Assembly: GCF_045920555.1 (NCBI RefSeq)
Contig: NZ_CP174509.1
Coordinates: 806,001-870,000, forward strand
DNA: 64,000 nucleotides
Reading direction: 5' to 3'
Origin: Pseudalkalibacillus sp045920555
GTDB taxonomy: Bacteria > Bacillota > Bacilli > Bacillales > Fictibacillaceae
The notes below the pieces were generated by a model. The model ran no database searches. It was not told the DNA's origin and saw nothing but the letters and a program-made list of their open reading frames with translations. Numbering within the stretch: the first letter of the stretch is position 1; the number at the start of each line of letters is the position of its first letter. The translations under genes were made by a program, and so were the position numbers. Below, one piece after another: positions 42,951-51,327 of the stretch.

Positions 42951-43736
42951 TTAAATCACTTTATTGAATAATATTCCTTTCACCGATGTAAACACATAAT
43001 CTGGTTGCCATTCAGAGGTTGGGACCTCGCCAGCAAGCGTAACCCCAGATAGGACCAATGCTGTTTTCATCCCGGCATCTATCCCCATCCGAATATCTGT
43101 TTCAAGTCGGTCGCCGATCATGATACATTGTTCGGGTGGAAGCTTGAGAATATTGATTGCAGCCTCTACCGTCAACACAGAAGGCTTTCCAATTTGTACA
43201 TCAATTTTCTTTCCTGTGACCCCCTCTAATGCTCCGATCATTCCCCCGCAATCTGGAACTTCGCCAAACTCGACAGGACAAGTTCTGTCTGGATTGGTAG
43301 CAATCGTTTTCGCACCGTTCTTAACTGCCTGGTATGCAAAGTTTAAATGTTCATAATGAAAGTCACGATCCCATGAAAGAATCACAATATCTGTCTGTTC
43401 AGGGGTATGGGCAATGGGAAACCCAGCGTCCATAATCTCATTTTTTATAATCTGTTCGCCAATGACATATAGGGTGGAGGCAGGGTGGTTAGTCTTCAAA
43501 TAATTGATCAATGTCAATGTCGGGTTCAAGATATTGTTTATGGTCACATCAATATTGAAGTTCCTTAACTTTTTCACGTATTTCTGTCTGGATTCAATTG
43601 TTTTATTGGTCAAAAACAAAATTTGCTTTCTTTCTTTTTGAAGACTTTTGATTACAACATCTGCATCTTTAATTAACTGGTTTCCGAGATAAATCGTACC
43701 ATCCAAGTCAAAAATATAACCCTTGATTTCTTTCAT
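42951..43736 (-). CDS. HAD-IIA (NagD/AraL-like) phosphatase
   Basis: This 261-aa protein has HAD motif I FDLDGTIYLG, motif II FLTNKT, and motifs III/IV around GKPSVLT and IMIGDRLETDI, with a C2 cap in between. HAD-IIA enzymes include glycerol-phosphate and sugar-phosphate phosphatases. A leader hairpin of GlpP type lies right in front, and UgpBAE-like transport genes lie upstream in the same direction. Dephosphorylation of glycerol phosphates is therefore a good guess, but not proven. Confidence 0.85.
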   Translation of the reverse strand: MKEIKGYIFDLDGTIYLGNQLIKDADVVIKSLQKERKQILFLTNKTIESRQKYVKKLRNFNIDVTINNILNPTLTLINYLKTNHPASTLYVIGEQIIKNEIMDAGFPIAHTPEQTDIVILSWDRDFHYEHLNFAYQAVKNGAKTIATNPDRTCPVEFGEVPDCGGMIGALEGVTGKKIDVQIGKPSVLTVEAAINILKLPPEQCIMIGDRLETDIRMGIDAGMKTALVLSGVTLAGEVPTSEWQPDYVFTSVKGILFNKVI

Positions 43737-43755
43737 CTTATCCTCCGTTATCCAT

Positions 43756-43824
43756 AAAATAATCCCTTGAGCCTGACGAAATATCCAATTAAAAAATTGG
43801 ATTATTCATTGCCCAAGGGATTCT
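43756..43824 (-). promoter_or_regulatory. GlpP-type leader terminator/antiterminator (leader B)
   Basis: On the minus strand AATCCCTTGGGC pairs with GCTCAAGGGATT (one G-U), with an inner perfect AATCCAATT/AATTGGAT stem and a short ATTTTA tail. The 5' flank GGAGAATCCCTTGGGCAAT parallels GGAGAACCCTGTGAGCAAT of leader C. It lies between the MBL and HAD genes, making it an intra-operon control point. Confidence 0.6.
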
Positions 43825-43853
43825 CCTATTCTCTATCCTTGTATGCTATTTTT

Positions 43854-44597
43854 TTATACGTTGATACACATCATTTCTTCGGCTGTTTGGACCTTCTCTG
43901 TAATATCTAATCTAGAGAGTTCCTCATCATAAGGTTCTTTGTCACTTAAATGAACCAGTATCACTTTGCCAATCGACTTAAGTTCATAGGAATCAGATAT
44001 CTCTGGTAAACTTGTATGAATTGGATCAGTCTTCTTAGCAGAGGTCGCCTCATGGATTAATACATCTATATATTCATATGTCTGGATGTATGAATTTACT
44101 TCACTGTCTCCTGAATAGATGATTAATTTACCGTCATATCTTATTTCTAACCCAATGGTAGGTACAGAATGGAGTGCTGGAAAACAAGAAATATGCAAAT
44201 TTTCATTTATTATCAGTTCTTCAATATGATCACCATTGAATGTCTTTATATGAAGCGGAAACTGTATACCCCATTCATAAACTTCCATAGTATCCAGCCA
44301 CTGATGAAGTTTTTCCTCATTCCTTTCATCACAATAGAGCGTCAGTGGCTTATGTCTGTTTTCAAGCCACATTCCCCATAATAACGAAGGGAGGCCGTAT
44401 ATATGATCGATGTGGAAATGGGTAAATATGACGGAGTCAAGCTCTTCTAGATCCACATTGATTTGTTTCAGTTTCCTGCATGGATTCCCACTGACATCGA
44501 TCAACACATGATAGCCATCATTTGAAAAACAAAGTGAAGTATTATCTCGTTCACTACCAGGATAGGCACTGCCAGTCCCAAGAAAATGTATCTCCAT
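43854..44597 (-). CDS. Metallo-beta-lactamase-fold hydrolase (RNase Z/phosphodiesterase-like)
   Basis: This 247-aa protein has the MBL ligand motif THFHIDHIYG, an N-terminal FLGTGSAYPG, IYSGDSEV with the bridging Asp, and the late His in HEATS. It belongs to the RNase Z-like branch, many of whose members are phosphodiesterases. It is downstream of the Ugp-like permease (11 bp gap) in one operon, so it may cleave an imported glycerophosphodiester or cyclic phosphate. That is inference from context. Confidence 0.82.
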   Translation of the reverse strand: MEIHFLGTGSAYPGSERDNTSLCFSNDGYHVLIDVSGNPCRKLKQINVDLEELDSVIFTHFHIDHIYGLPSLLWGMWLENRHKPLTLYCDERNEEKLHQWLDTMEVYEWGIQFPLHIKTFNGDHIEELIINENLHISCFPALHSVPTIGLEIRYDGKLIIYSGDSEVNSYIQTYEYIDVLIHEATSAKKTDPIHTSLPEISDSYELKSIGKVILVHLSDKEPYDEELSRLDITEKVQTAEEMMCINV

Positions 44598-44608
44598 TTT
44601 TACACCAC

Positions 44609-45421
44609 CTATTTAATTCCGGAATGCATGAAGCTGGATACAAACTGTTTTTGGAAAATAAAAAATGCGATCAGCAATGGGAAGATGACCATTACCGTCC
44701 CTGCTGTCACCATTCCCCATTGAGCTCCTGTTTCATAGGATTGGGCAAATTTTGCAAGCCCGACAGTCAATGGACGATTTTCATCGGAATTCGTGATGAT
44801 CAACGGCCACATGAAATTGCTCCAATGATGGCTGACAGAAACCAATGCGAATGCAATATAAGTCGGCTTTGCAGACGGTACATACACATGCCATAATGTT
44901 TGCCACCATTTACAGCCGTCTATTTTAGAAGCTTCATCCAGGTCAAAAGGAACCTGCTTGAAGGTTTGCCTTAGTAGGAATACACCGAAGGCAGAAGCCC
45001 AGTATGGAAGCATTACGGCAAGCTTCGAATCCACCAAACCTAATTGACTCATAACTTGGTAGTTCGGGAACAAGAGAATTTCCGGCTGGATCATCAATTG
45101 TAGTAAGAATAAGATGAACAATCCATTTTTACCTCTGAAATTCACTCTGGCGAATGCATAAGCTGCAAGTGTGATGGTAAATAATTGGACGATCAAGATA
45201 CCGAATACGATGATGAATGTGTTCGCGTAATAAGTAAGAAAGGGGGCAGCATTCCATGCATCTATGTAATTCTGGAAGGTGGGATTGGATACCCAAAGGG
45301 GAAAGGAGCTGCTTATCACTTCTCTCCCTGTAGAAAACGAGGTGATGAAAACCCATAGTAATGGAATGAAGAATACGAGTCCCAAAATGACGATAACGGA
45401 AAAATTAATCTTTTTATACAA
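44609..45421 (-). CDS. ugpE: UgpE-like ABC permease (glycerol-phosphate type)
   Basis: This 270-aa permease has six hydrophobic segments and the EAA loop LDEASKIDGCKWWQTLWHVYVP. It starts at TTG with AAAGGAGGAATCTC upstream. It is paired with the UgpA-like permease 16 bp upstream. The CUT1 family also includes many sugar transporters; the glycerol-phosphate assignment rests on the GlpP-type leader and the phosphatase neighbour. Confidence 0.8.
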   Translation of the reverse strand: MYKKINFSVIVILGLVFFIPLLWVFITSFSTGREVISSSFPLWVSNPTFQNYIDAWNAAPFLTYYANTFIIVFGILIVQLFTITLAAYAFARVNFRGKNGLFILFLLQLMIQPEILLFPNYQVMSQLGLVDSKLAVMLPYWASAFGVFLLRQTFKQVPFDLDEASKIDGCKWWQTLWHVYVPSAKPTYIAFALVSVSHHWSNFMWPLIITNSDENRPLTVGLAKFAQSYETGAQWGMVTAGTVMVIFPLLIAFFIFQKQFVSSFMHSGIK

Positions 45422-45437
45422 AGAGATTCCTCCTTTC

Positions 45438-46376
45438 TCAATAATGGATTTTCTTATCTAAAAATAAATAATTGAATGCCGTGATACCTAATAGCACAGT
45501 GATTAATACGACGGTCAATACCGCTGCTTTACCAAGATCCCAATTCGTAAAGGCTACTTCATAAATATAATAAAGCAATAGATTACTAGCATTGTCTGGG
45601 CCGCCCTTGGTCATGATGTATAGATGATCTACATTCTTGAATGCATTTGTAATCGCTACGATCATGACGAAAAGCGTTGTCGGCATAAGTAATGGGAAGG
45701 TGATATGCCGGAATATTTGAAAAGGCTTCGCTCCTTCTATCATGGCAGCTTCATATACATCTCTCGGCAAATTTTGTAAACCGGCTAAATAAAAAATCAT
45801 AAAAAATCCAGTATCTTTCCATATGATCATGATAATCATGGCAATCATAACTGTACTTTGATCACCTAACCAGTTTGGACCACTTGCTCCGAACATATGT
45901 AAGAATTTTTCCAGAAGTCCATATTGTGGCGTGTAAATGAACAACCAGATGTTTGCAACAGCGATCAACGGGATGACTGTCGGATAAAAAAATGACGTTC
46001 TTAGCAGGGCACTGCCCGCCATTTTTTTGTTTAGCCATATCGCTAAATACATTGCCAAAAATAGACTGGTTGGAACAGTACCAATAATGAATAATAGGTT
46101 ATTCAGCATCACTTTTTTGAAAATGTCATCCGTAAAAACCTCTTTATATTGATCAAGGCCAGAAATTTGGAGCCTGGTCATTGGTCCACTATAAAAACTT
46201 AAATGAATGGATTTAAGTGTAGGATAGAATGTGAATAACGATAAGAATATAAAAGATGGGAGTAATAATAAATAAGCGAAAATATTCTGTTTGAAACCGA
46301 AACTGAGTTTTCTCTTAGGGGCGTTTTGTTTGATAGCCATCAGTTTACTTGTGGGTGCGTATTGTTTGTTAGCCAT
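45438..46376 (-). CDS. ugpA: UgpA-like ABC permease (glycerol-phosphate type)
   Basis: This ~312-aa permease has six membrane segments after a basic N-terminus and the EAA loop YEAAMIEGAKPFQIFRHITFP. The N-terminal region contains a 36-bp tandem duplication (SKLMANKQYAP then SKLMAIKQNAP). The start is uncertain: a TTG at 46397 overlaps the GGAGG, the ATG at 46376 is 14 nt away, and an ATG at 46340 lies in the second repeat unit. The duplication may have moved the start relative to its RBS. Confidence 0.8.
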   Translation of the reverse strand: MANKQYAPTSKLMAIKQNAPKRKLSFGFKQNIFAYLLLLPSFIFLSLFTFYPTLKSIHLSFYSGPMTRLQISGLDQYKEVFTDDIFKKVMLNNLLFIIGTVPTSLFLAMYLAIWLNKKMAGSALLRTSFFYPTVIPLIAVANIWLFIYTPQYGLLEKFLHMFGASGPNWLGDQSTVMIAMIIMIIWKDTGFFMIFYLAGLQNLPRDVYEAAMIEGAKPFQIFRHITFPLLMPTTLFVMIVAITNAFKNVDHLYIMTKGGPDNASNLLLYYIYEVAFTNWDLGKAAVLTVVLITVLLGITAFNYLFLDKKIHY

Positions 46377-46388
46377 CAGTTTACTTGA
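46317..46388. repeat. 36-bp tandem duplication at the 5' end of the UgpA-like gene
   Basis: Two adjacent 12-codon units encode (S/T)SKLMA(N/I)KQ(Y/N)AP. The DNA units differ at only a few positions, so the duplication looks recent. Confidence 0.8.
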
Positions 46389-46458
46389 AACCTCCAATCT
46401 TTAGTAAAGAGAAGCCCAAATCAACAAGGTTTTAATCCGAGCTTCTCCACATTTCTAT

Positions 46459-47733
46459 TTAGTCCTGGAAAGGTTCCAAAACTTTTTCTGCTTCTTGTTG
46501 AGCTTTTTCCAATCCTTCATCTACTGTGCTTTTTCCTGTTAAAATCGATTGGATTGCATCGTTCAAGATTTTTTGGACTTCCCCATTTTGATAGGTGGCC
46601 AATTCACTGTCAGCATATTCAAGCTGTTCACGCGCAATGGTCGCTTGTGGGAATTCTTGTACATATTCTTTCAACTTATCTGTCTCGTAAGCAGAATTTC
46701 TTGTAGCAACATAACCAGTATCGATCGACCATTGGGCAACGCGCTCAGGATCCGTTAAGAATTTCATGAACTTGATTGCTGCTTCTTTATTTTCTTCCGG
46801 AATGTCTTTGAATAGATAAATGTTTCCGCCACCAGTCGGTGAACCATATTGGTTGTTGGCAGGTAAGTAAGCTACACCAAAATCAAAATCCGCATTTTGC
46901 TTTACATTGGTCAGGTTTCCTGTCGTGTGGTACATCATCGCCGTTCTTTGGCTTAAGAAATCAGATGGAACTGTCGCCCATTCAATCGTACCTTTAGGCA
47001 TGACCTCATGCTTTTGGCTTAAATCGAGATTGAATTGCATTGCTTCTTTTGCAAACGGCTTATCAAAATAAGTTTCTTTTCCATCTTCTGACATGATATT
47101 TCCTTCAGTCTGCAATGCTAGGGCTTGGAACATCCAGTATTGATAACCTGTACTAGGAATTTCAAGCCCCCATTGGTCCTTACCGCCATTCACCGTTAGT
47201 TTTTTACTGTAATCAACTAGCTCATCCCAAGTTTTTGGAGGGGCTTCCGGGTCAAGGCCCGCTTCAGCAAAGGCATCTTTATTGTAGTAAAGGACGATAG
47301 TACTTCTTTGGAAAGGCAGGCTATAAACCTGATCGCCAATTTTCGAGTTAGCCATGAAAGCCTCATAGAAATCATTGAAATATTCTTCATCGAACAAAGG
47401 CGTCATTTCTTCAATGACATCATTCTCTAGCAAAGTAAATAGATCGATAGAAAATAAGACTGCTAATTCTGGAGGATTACCACCTTGAACAGAAGCCATC
47501 ACCTGAGTCATCGTTTCCGAATAACTCCCTCCATACCTTGCATTGACCTTGATATCCGGATTTTCCTCTTCAAAGTCTGCAACTAAACCATCCACGATCT
47601 TAGCAACATCCCCACCAACAGCAACAGGGAACCAGAAGTCTATTTCTGTAACTTCCTTGTCCGCCCCTCCGTTGTTGCAAGCTGCAAGAATAACCAGCAA
47701 TACAGTAAACAATGTCAACAACTTGACCCTCAT
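46459..47733 (-). CDS. ugpB: UgpB-like ABC substrate-binding lipoprotein
   Basis: This 424-aa family 1 binding protein has a lipobox VILAACNN, followed by EIDFWFPVAVGGDVAKIVDGL, then GGSYSETMTQVMASVQGGNPPELAV, which is typical for UgpB-like receptors, and SPTGGGNIYLF. The RBS is AAAGGAGGAG. It is the first gene of ugpB-ugpA-ugpE-MBL. There is no ATPase gene, so it presumably shares a multitask ATPase. A GlpP-type leader, a promoter and a cre site precede it. Confidence 0.83.
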   Translation of the reverse strand: MRVKLLTLFTVLLVILAACNNGGADKEVTEIDFWFPVAVGGDVAKIVDGLVADFEEENPDIKVNARYGGSYSETMTQVMASVQGGNPPELAVLFSIDLFTLLENDVIEEMTPLFDEEYFNDFYEAFMANSKIGDQVYSLPFQRSTIVLYYNKDAFAEAGLDPEAPPKTWDELVDYSKKLTVNGGKDQWGLEIPSTGYQYWMFQALALQTEGNIMSEDGKETYFDKPFAKEAMQFNLDLSQKHEVMPKGTIEWATVPSDFLSQRTAMMYHTTGNLTNVKQNADFDFGVAYLPANNQYGSPTGGGNIYLFKDIPEENKEAAIKFMKFLTDPERVAQWSIDTGYVATRNSAYETDKLKEYVQEFPQATIAREQLEYADSELATYQNGEVQKILNDAIQSILTGKSTVDEGLEKAQQEAEKVLEPFQD

Positions 47734-47768
47734 TCATACTCCTCCTTTAATAATGTCGCTTTTATATA

Positions 47769-47846
47769 TTTAAATAAATAAAGCCCTATGAACAATAAAA
47801 AGTACTACATAAAAAATGTAATACACTTTATTGCTCACAGGGTTCT
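47769..47846 (-). promoter_or_regulatory. GlpP-type leader terminator/antiterminator (leader C)
   Basis: On the minus strand AACCCTGTGAGCAATAAA pairs with TTTATTGTTCATAGGGCT (18 bp with two G-U pairs), has an inner ACAT/ATGT stem and is followed by TTTATTTATTT. It lies 36 bp before the binding-protein start codon. The rest of the gap 47734-48154 holds a promoter, a cre site, a 21-bp-pitch array and a terminator. Confidence 0.7.
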
Positions 47847-47900
47847 CCTCATCTCTACCCGAAGACAATAACATGTCCGGTATTCATTTGATTATTAATA

Positions 47901-47929
47901 ATAATATAACAATTTTTTACCAAGAGCAA
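47901..47929 (-). promoter_or_regulatory. Promoter of the ugp-like operon
   Basis: On the minus strand TTGCTC, a 17-nt spacer and TATTAT lie just upstream of leader C. Confidence 0.55.
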
Positions 47930-47936
47930 TCATTTT

Positions 47937-47952
47937 TTGAAGGCGCTTTCAA
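47937..47952. promoter_or_regulatory. cre-like site upstream of the ugp-like promoter
   Basis: TTGAAGGCGCTTTCAA is a palindrome that fits the cre consensus with one mismatch. It lies 8 bp upstream of the -35, suggesting CcpA control. Confidence 0.6.
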
Positions 47953-48040
47953 ATTAATTAGAAGATTAAGATTATTCGTAATGCCTTCAACTTTTATTTG
48001 TGAAAGGAATCATTTTACAGGGGATAAGTGAAGAATTAAG

Positions 48041-48093
48041 TATCAGGACAAGATTGAAGATTAACTAGACAAAATTCCAAATTATCAGGACAA
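48041..48093. repeat. Non-coding array, TATCAGGACAA type, 21-bp pitch
   Basis: Three copies of a (TATCAGGACAA / TAACTAGACAA) word have GACAA at 48047, 48068 and 48089, exactly 21 bp apart. Confidence 0.7.
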
Positions 48094-48105
48094 TTACAAG
48101 TTTTC

Positions 48106-48145
48106 AAAAAAAACGGGACTGGCCCAAAGTTGGGACAGTCCGGTT
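48106..48145 (-). terminator. Terminator of the yhfK-like gene
   Basis: On the minus strand CGGACTGTCCC pairs with GGGCCAGTCCCG (one bulge) and is followed by eight Ts. The core resembles the outer stem of the terminator at 39240-39362. Confidence 0.8.
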
Positions 48146-48154
48146 TCATCATTA

Positions 48155-48799
48155 TTATAACGATTTCAATGCTTTTACGATATCGTTATCCCCGGAAAGG
48201 AATTCGAATGCTTTGCCATATGTGTTCTCCAGGGTCAACGATTCGATCATCACTCTTGCTACATCCTCACGTGGAATATCACCTGAGTAGTCATCGAGCT
48301 TTTCTGCTGCTCTGATTTTACCAATGCCAGCTTCATAAGAGAGTCTGCCTGGTCTGACGATCGTATAGGTTAGTGAGCTTCCTCTTAATACGTCATCCGC
48401 TTTTTTCTTCGCCTCGAAATAATGTCTCATACTCTCAGATCCATATTCAGGGTCATCAGCTCCGACCGTACTCAGCATGACAAATCGTTTTACGCCATGA
48501 TTCTCTGCAGCCTTTATGAGCTTGATCGCTCCTTCCTGATCCACTGTTATCGTTTTTTCAGGTCCAGTCTTCGATCCAGAACCAGCGGCAAAGAGAATTG
48601 CATCACAGCCTTCAACTGCATGATCAACTTCATCTTCTAAATCCGCCAACACGGTTTCACTGATTCCAAATTCCTCAAGTTTAGCAGACTGTGTAATATC
48701 GCGAATCATTGCAACGGCCTGATGGTCATTGCTTTGACCTAACATTCTAAGTATATGGCGGCCTGTACCACCGTTTGCTCCTACTACAAGTACTTTCAT
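48155..48799 (-). CDS. yhfK: NAD(P)-binding SDR-like protein (YhfK-like)
   Basis: This 214-aa atypical SDR has a Rossmann motif VVGANGGTGRHIL, FAAGSGSKTGPEKT, FVMLSTVGADDPE and YTIVRPGRLS. It matches YhfK of B. subtilis, which is next to yhfI and lplJ (yhfJ) there; the same three genes cluster here. GAAAGGAG precedes the ATG at 48799, and the in-frame upstream start at 48844 lacks an RBS. The substrate is unknown. Confidence 0.85.
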   Translation of the reverse strand: MKVLVVGANGGTGRHILRMLGQSNDHQAVAMIRDITQSAKLEEFGISETVLADLEDEVDHAVEGCDAILFAAGSGSKTGPEKTITVDQEGAIKLIKAAENHGVKRFVMLSTVGADDPEYGSESMRHYFEAKKKADDVLRGSSLTYTIVRPGRLSYEAGIGKIRAAEKLDDYSGDIPREDVARVMIESLTLENTYGKAFEFLSGDNDIVKALKSL

Positions 48800-48950
48800 C
48801 CTGTCAAAACTCCTTTCAATGAAAACATAATTATTATTTACCACAAAATCAAAGAATATAAACGATTTTGTATGAGGGTTAGCGGTATACTAATAGCAGT
48901 GTCTTGTGTTATATAGAATTTATAGGAGTAAACCGAATGGAGTGAGATAC

Positions 48951-49688
48951 GTGAAAGTAACCGTCATCGGTTGTTGGGGTGGATTTCCGAAAGTCGGCGA
49001 AGCGACCTCAGGTTATTTGTTACAGGAGGATGGATTCAATTTATTGGTTGATTGTGGAAGCGGCGTCCTTTCAAAAGTACAGTCCTACATAGCTGTAGAG
49101 GACCTTGATGCAGTCATCATCTCCCATTACCATGCTGATCATATTGCAGATATCGGTCCTTTGCAATTCGGAAGGTTAGTAAAATCACATACTGGTAAGA
49201 CATTAGCAAAACTGCCGATCTACGGACATCGTTTTAACGAAACGGAATTCAAAAAGTTAACTTATAAAGAGTTTACGGCTGCAGAAGAATACAACCCGGC
49301 TATGCCGATATCAGTGGGTCCGTTTGAAATTGCCTTTTTACAGACGAAACACGCCGTCCCGTGTTATGCTATGCGGATTGAAGGCGGTAGCCACACGGTA
49401 GCTTATACAGCTGACTCGAGTTTCCAGGAGGAATTTTTTCCTTTCTTCCGCGGCGCAGATACTTTACTGTGTGAATCTAATCTTTACAAGGGGATGGACG
49501 GTACGAGCGTTGGTCATATGACAAGCGAAGAAGCGGGGATTGTTGCAAGGGAATCGAGAGTTGGAAAGCTGATTTTGACCCATCTGCCTCATTTCGGCGA
49601 ACTCGAACAGCTAGTACCTGAGGCTAAGGAACAATTTCATGGGGATGTCGTCCTGGCGGAAGAAGGTTTCGTCTGGGAAGGGGAATAG
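48951..49688 (+). CDS. yhfI: MBL-fold hydrolase (YhfI-like)
   Basis: This 245-aa protein starts at GTG 48951 (VKVTVIGCWGG) behind GGAGTGAG. It carries the MBL motif SHYHADHIADI, HAVPCYAMRIEGG, AYTADSSF and ILTHLPHF. YhfI-type enzymes are uncharacterised RNase Z-like hydrolases. It lies just upstream of lplJ, as in B. subtilis. Confidence 0.85.
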   Translation: MKVTVIGCWGGFPKVGEATSGYLLQEDGFNLLVDCGSGVLSKVQSYIAVEDLDAVIISHYHADHIADIGPLQFGRLVKSHTGKTLAKLPIYGHRFNETEFKKLTYKEFTAAEEYNPAMPISVGPFEIAFLQTKHAVPCYAMRIEGGSHTVAYTADSSFQEEFFPFFRGADTLLCESNLYKGMDGTSVGHMTSEEAGIVARESRVGKLILTHLPHFGELEQLVPEAKEQFHGDVVLAEEGFVWEGE

Positions 49689-49715
49689 TTAGCCTTTTTG
49701 CATACAAATACAACA

Positions 49716-49789
49716 AATATTGGTAAACAGTGTAAAAATATTGGTAATGGTCTCTAAAATATTGGTAAACAGTCCAAAAATATTGGTAA
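49716..49789. repeat. Non-coding array AATATTGGTAA, exact 21-bp pitch, abutting the lplJ RBS
   Basis: AATATTGGTAA occurs at 49716, 49737, 49758 and 49779, exactly 21 bp apart, with linkers such as ACAGTCCAAA. The last copy runs into the AAAGGAGG of lplJ. Confidence 0.85.
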
Positions 49790-49801
49790 AGGAGGACAAG
49801 C

Positions 49802-50797
49802 ATGTTACTTTTTATTGATAACGAAAATATCACAGACCCCAGAGTGAATCTGGCCATTGAAGAATATGCGCTTAAATATTTGGACATCAATGATACATAT
49901 CTATTGTTCTATATCAATGAACCATCGATCATCATCGGGAAAAACCAAAATACGGTGGAAGAAATCAATTCCGAGTATGTCCGGGAAAATGGAATACACG
50001 TAGTCAGGAGACTATCCGGTGGAGGAGCGGTCTATCATGATCATGGGAACTTGAATTTCAGTTTCATTACGAAAGATGATGGCAACAGCTTTCATGATTT
50101 TAAAAAATTCACAGAACCGGTCATCAAAGCTCTTCATAGACTAGGTGTTCCAGCAGAGTTGAGCGGACGGAACGATATTCTCGTCGATGGGAAGAAAATT
50201 TCCGGGAATGCTCAGTTTTCAACGAAAGGCCGCATGTTCAGCCACGGTACACTCATGTTCGACTCTCAAATTGAGAATGTCGTTTCTGCATTGAATGTGA
50301 ATATGGATAAAATAAAATCGAAGGGGATCAAATCGATCCGGAGTCGGGTTACGAATATACGTGAGCACCTTGACCAAGACATGACGACCGAACAATTCAA
50401 AGAAACCCTGCTCCGTTATCTGTTTGAAGAAGAAAAAGAGATTCCACAGTATCGACTGTCTGAAGAAGATTGGGAAATCATTCGTAAAATTTCAGCAGCA
50501 CGTTATCAGAACTGGGATTGGAACTACGGAAAGTCACCTAAATTCAATGTGAAGCATTCTCACCGTTTTGAGGGGGCAGGTCAGTTGGATATTCGTTTGG
50601 ATGTTGTGAAAAATACAATCCAAGCATGTAAGATCTATGGTGATTTCTTCGGCGTTGGAGATGTGGAGGATATCGAGTCACGCCTCATCGGAGTACGGTA
50701 TGATTACGAAGAGATCGAAAAAGCATTAGCCGATCTTGACATCGGCCATTATTTAGGAAAAATCACGAGAGAACAGTTTTTACAATTGATTCATTAA
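49802..50797 (+). CDS. lplJ: Lipoate-protein ligase LplJ
   Basis: This 331-aa ligase of the LplA type shows SIIIGKNQNTVEEIN, the lipoyl-AMP motif RRLSGGGAVYHDHGNLNFSFI, GRNDILVDGKKISGNAQ and the C-terminal accessory domain. It activates lipoate and attaches it to E2 and GcvH proteins. AAAGGAGG is 6 bp before the ATG and overlaps the 21-bp repeat array. A terminator follows. Confidence 0.93.
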   Translation: MLLFIDNENITDPRVNLAIEEYALKYLDINDTYLLFYINEPSIIIGKNQNTVEEINSEYVRENGIHVVRRLSGGGAVYHDHGNLNFSFITKDDGNSFHDFKKFTEPVIKALHRLGVPAELSGRNDILVDGKKISGNAQFSTKGRMFSHGTLMFDSQIENVVSALNVNMDKIKSKGIKSIRSRVTNIREHLDQDMTTEQFKETLLRYLFEEEKEIPQYRLSEEDWEIIRKISAARYQNWDWNYGKSPKFNVKHSHRFEGAGQLDIRLDVVKNTIQACKIYGDFFGVGDVEDIESRLIGVRYDYEEIEKALADLDIGHYLGKITREQFLQLIH

Positions 50798-50813
50798 TCA
50801 TCTAGAAACACCG

Positions 50814-50843
50814 AAGCATCTACAAGTGTAGGTGCTTTTTTTT
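50814..50843 (+). terminator. Terminator of lplJ
   Basis: AAGCATCTAC pairs with GTAGGTGCTT (one G-U) over a 4-nt loop, followed by a T-run. Confidence 0.85.
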
Positions 50844-50922
50844 ATTTCACGTTTTTAAAAAAATAGGCACATCAATCTTCTGGGTGAATATCATGACATT
50901 GTGAGAAAGGGGATGATGAATA

Positions 50923-51252
50923 ATGTCAGAACAACATTATGACGAATCGATCCGAGATGATGAGCGGGCAAAACACATGTACGACAAATGTAAACAATAT
51001 AAGCAATATCATGTATTGGTTGAAACGAAGGACGGCAAAAAATTCGACGCGATCGTCATGGGTTTGAAAAAGGATAAAGTAGAACTTCTCGTGCCTGAAA
51101 TGATGGAACCGGAAACTTACGATCGAAATGATACCAGGCAGCCAAGATTCAGAAGGTTCGGAGGGCTCTTGCTCCCATTAGCAGCTATAGCTGCATTATC
51201 GTTGCTTCCTTATTACCGTCCATATCCTTTTTACCCATATCCTTATTTTTAA
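50923..51252 (+). CDS. Small protein with Sm/SH3-like segment and aromatic C-terminus
   Basis: This 109-aa protein is not assigned to a named family. Residues ~28-65 (YHVLVETKDGKKFDAIVMGLKKDKVELLVPE) look like a small beta barrel of Sm or SH3 type. A hydrophobic segment (LLLPLAAIAALSLLPY) follows and the end is rich in Pro and Tyr (YRPYPFYPYPYF). Similar proteins occur in spore-forming Bacillus, so a spore or membrane role is possible. AAAGGGGATGATG precedes the ATG and a strong terminator follows. Confidence 0.7.
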   Translation: MSEQHYDESIRDDERAKHMYDKCKQYKQYHVLVETKDGKKFDAIVMGLKKDKVELLVPEMMEPETYDRNDTRQPRFRRFGGLLLPLAAIAALSLLPYYRPYPFYPYPYF

Positions 51253-51259
51253 AATCAGC

Positions 51260-51288
51260 CTCCCTTTTTGAGAAAGGGAGTTTTTTTT
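51260..51288 (+). terminator. Terminator of the small membrane protein gene
   Basis: CTCCCTTT pairs with AAAGGGAG (8 bp perfect), then eight Ts. Confidence 0.9.
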
Positions 51289-51327
51289 AGTTTTTATTTC
51301 AGGGGATCGATATATACTTGGGCTCAT

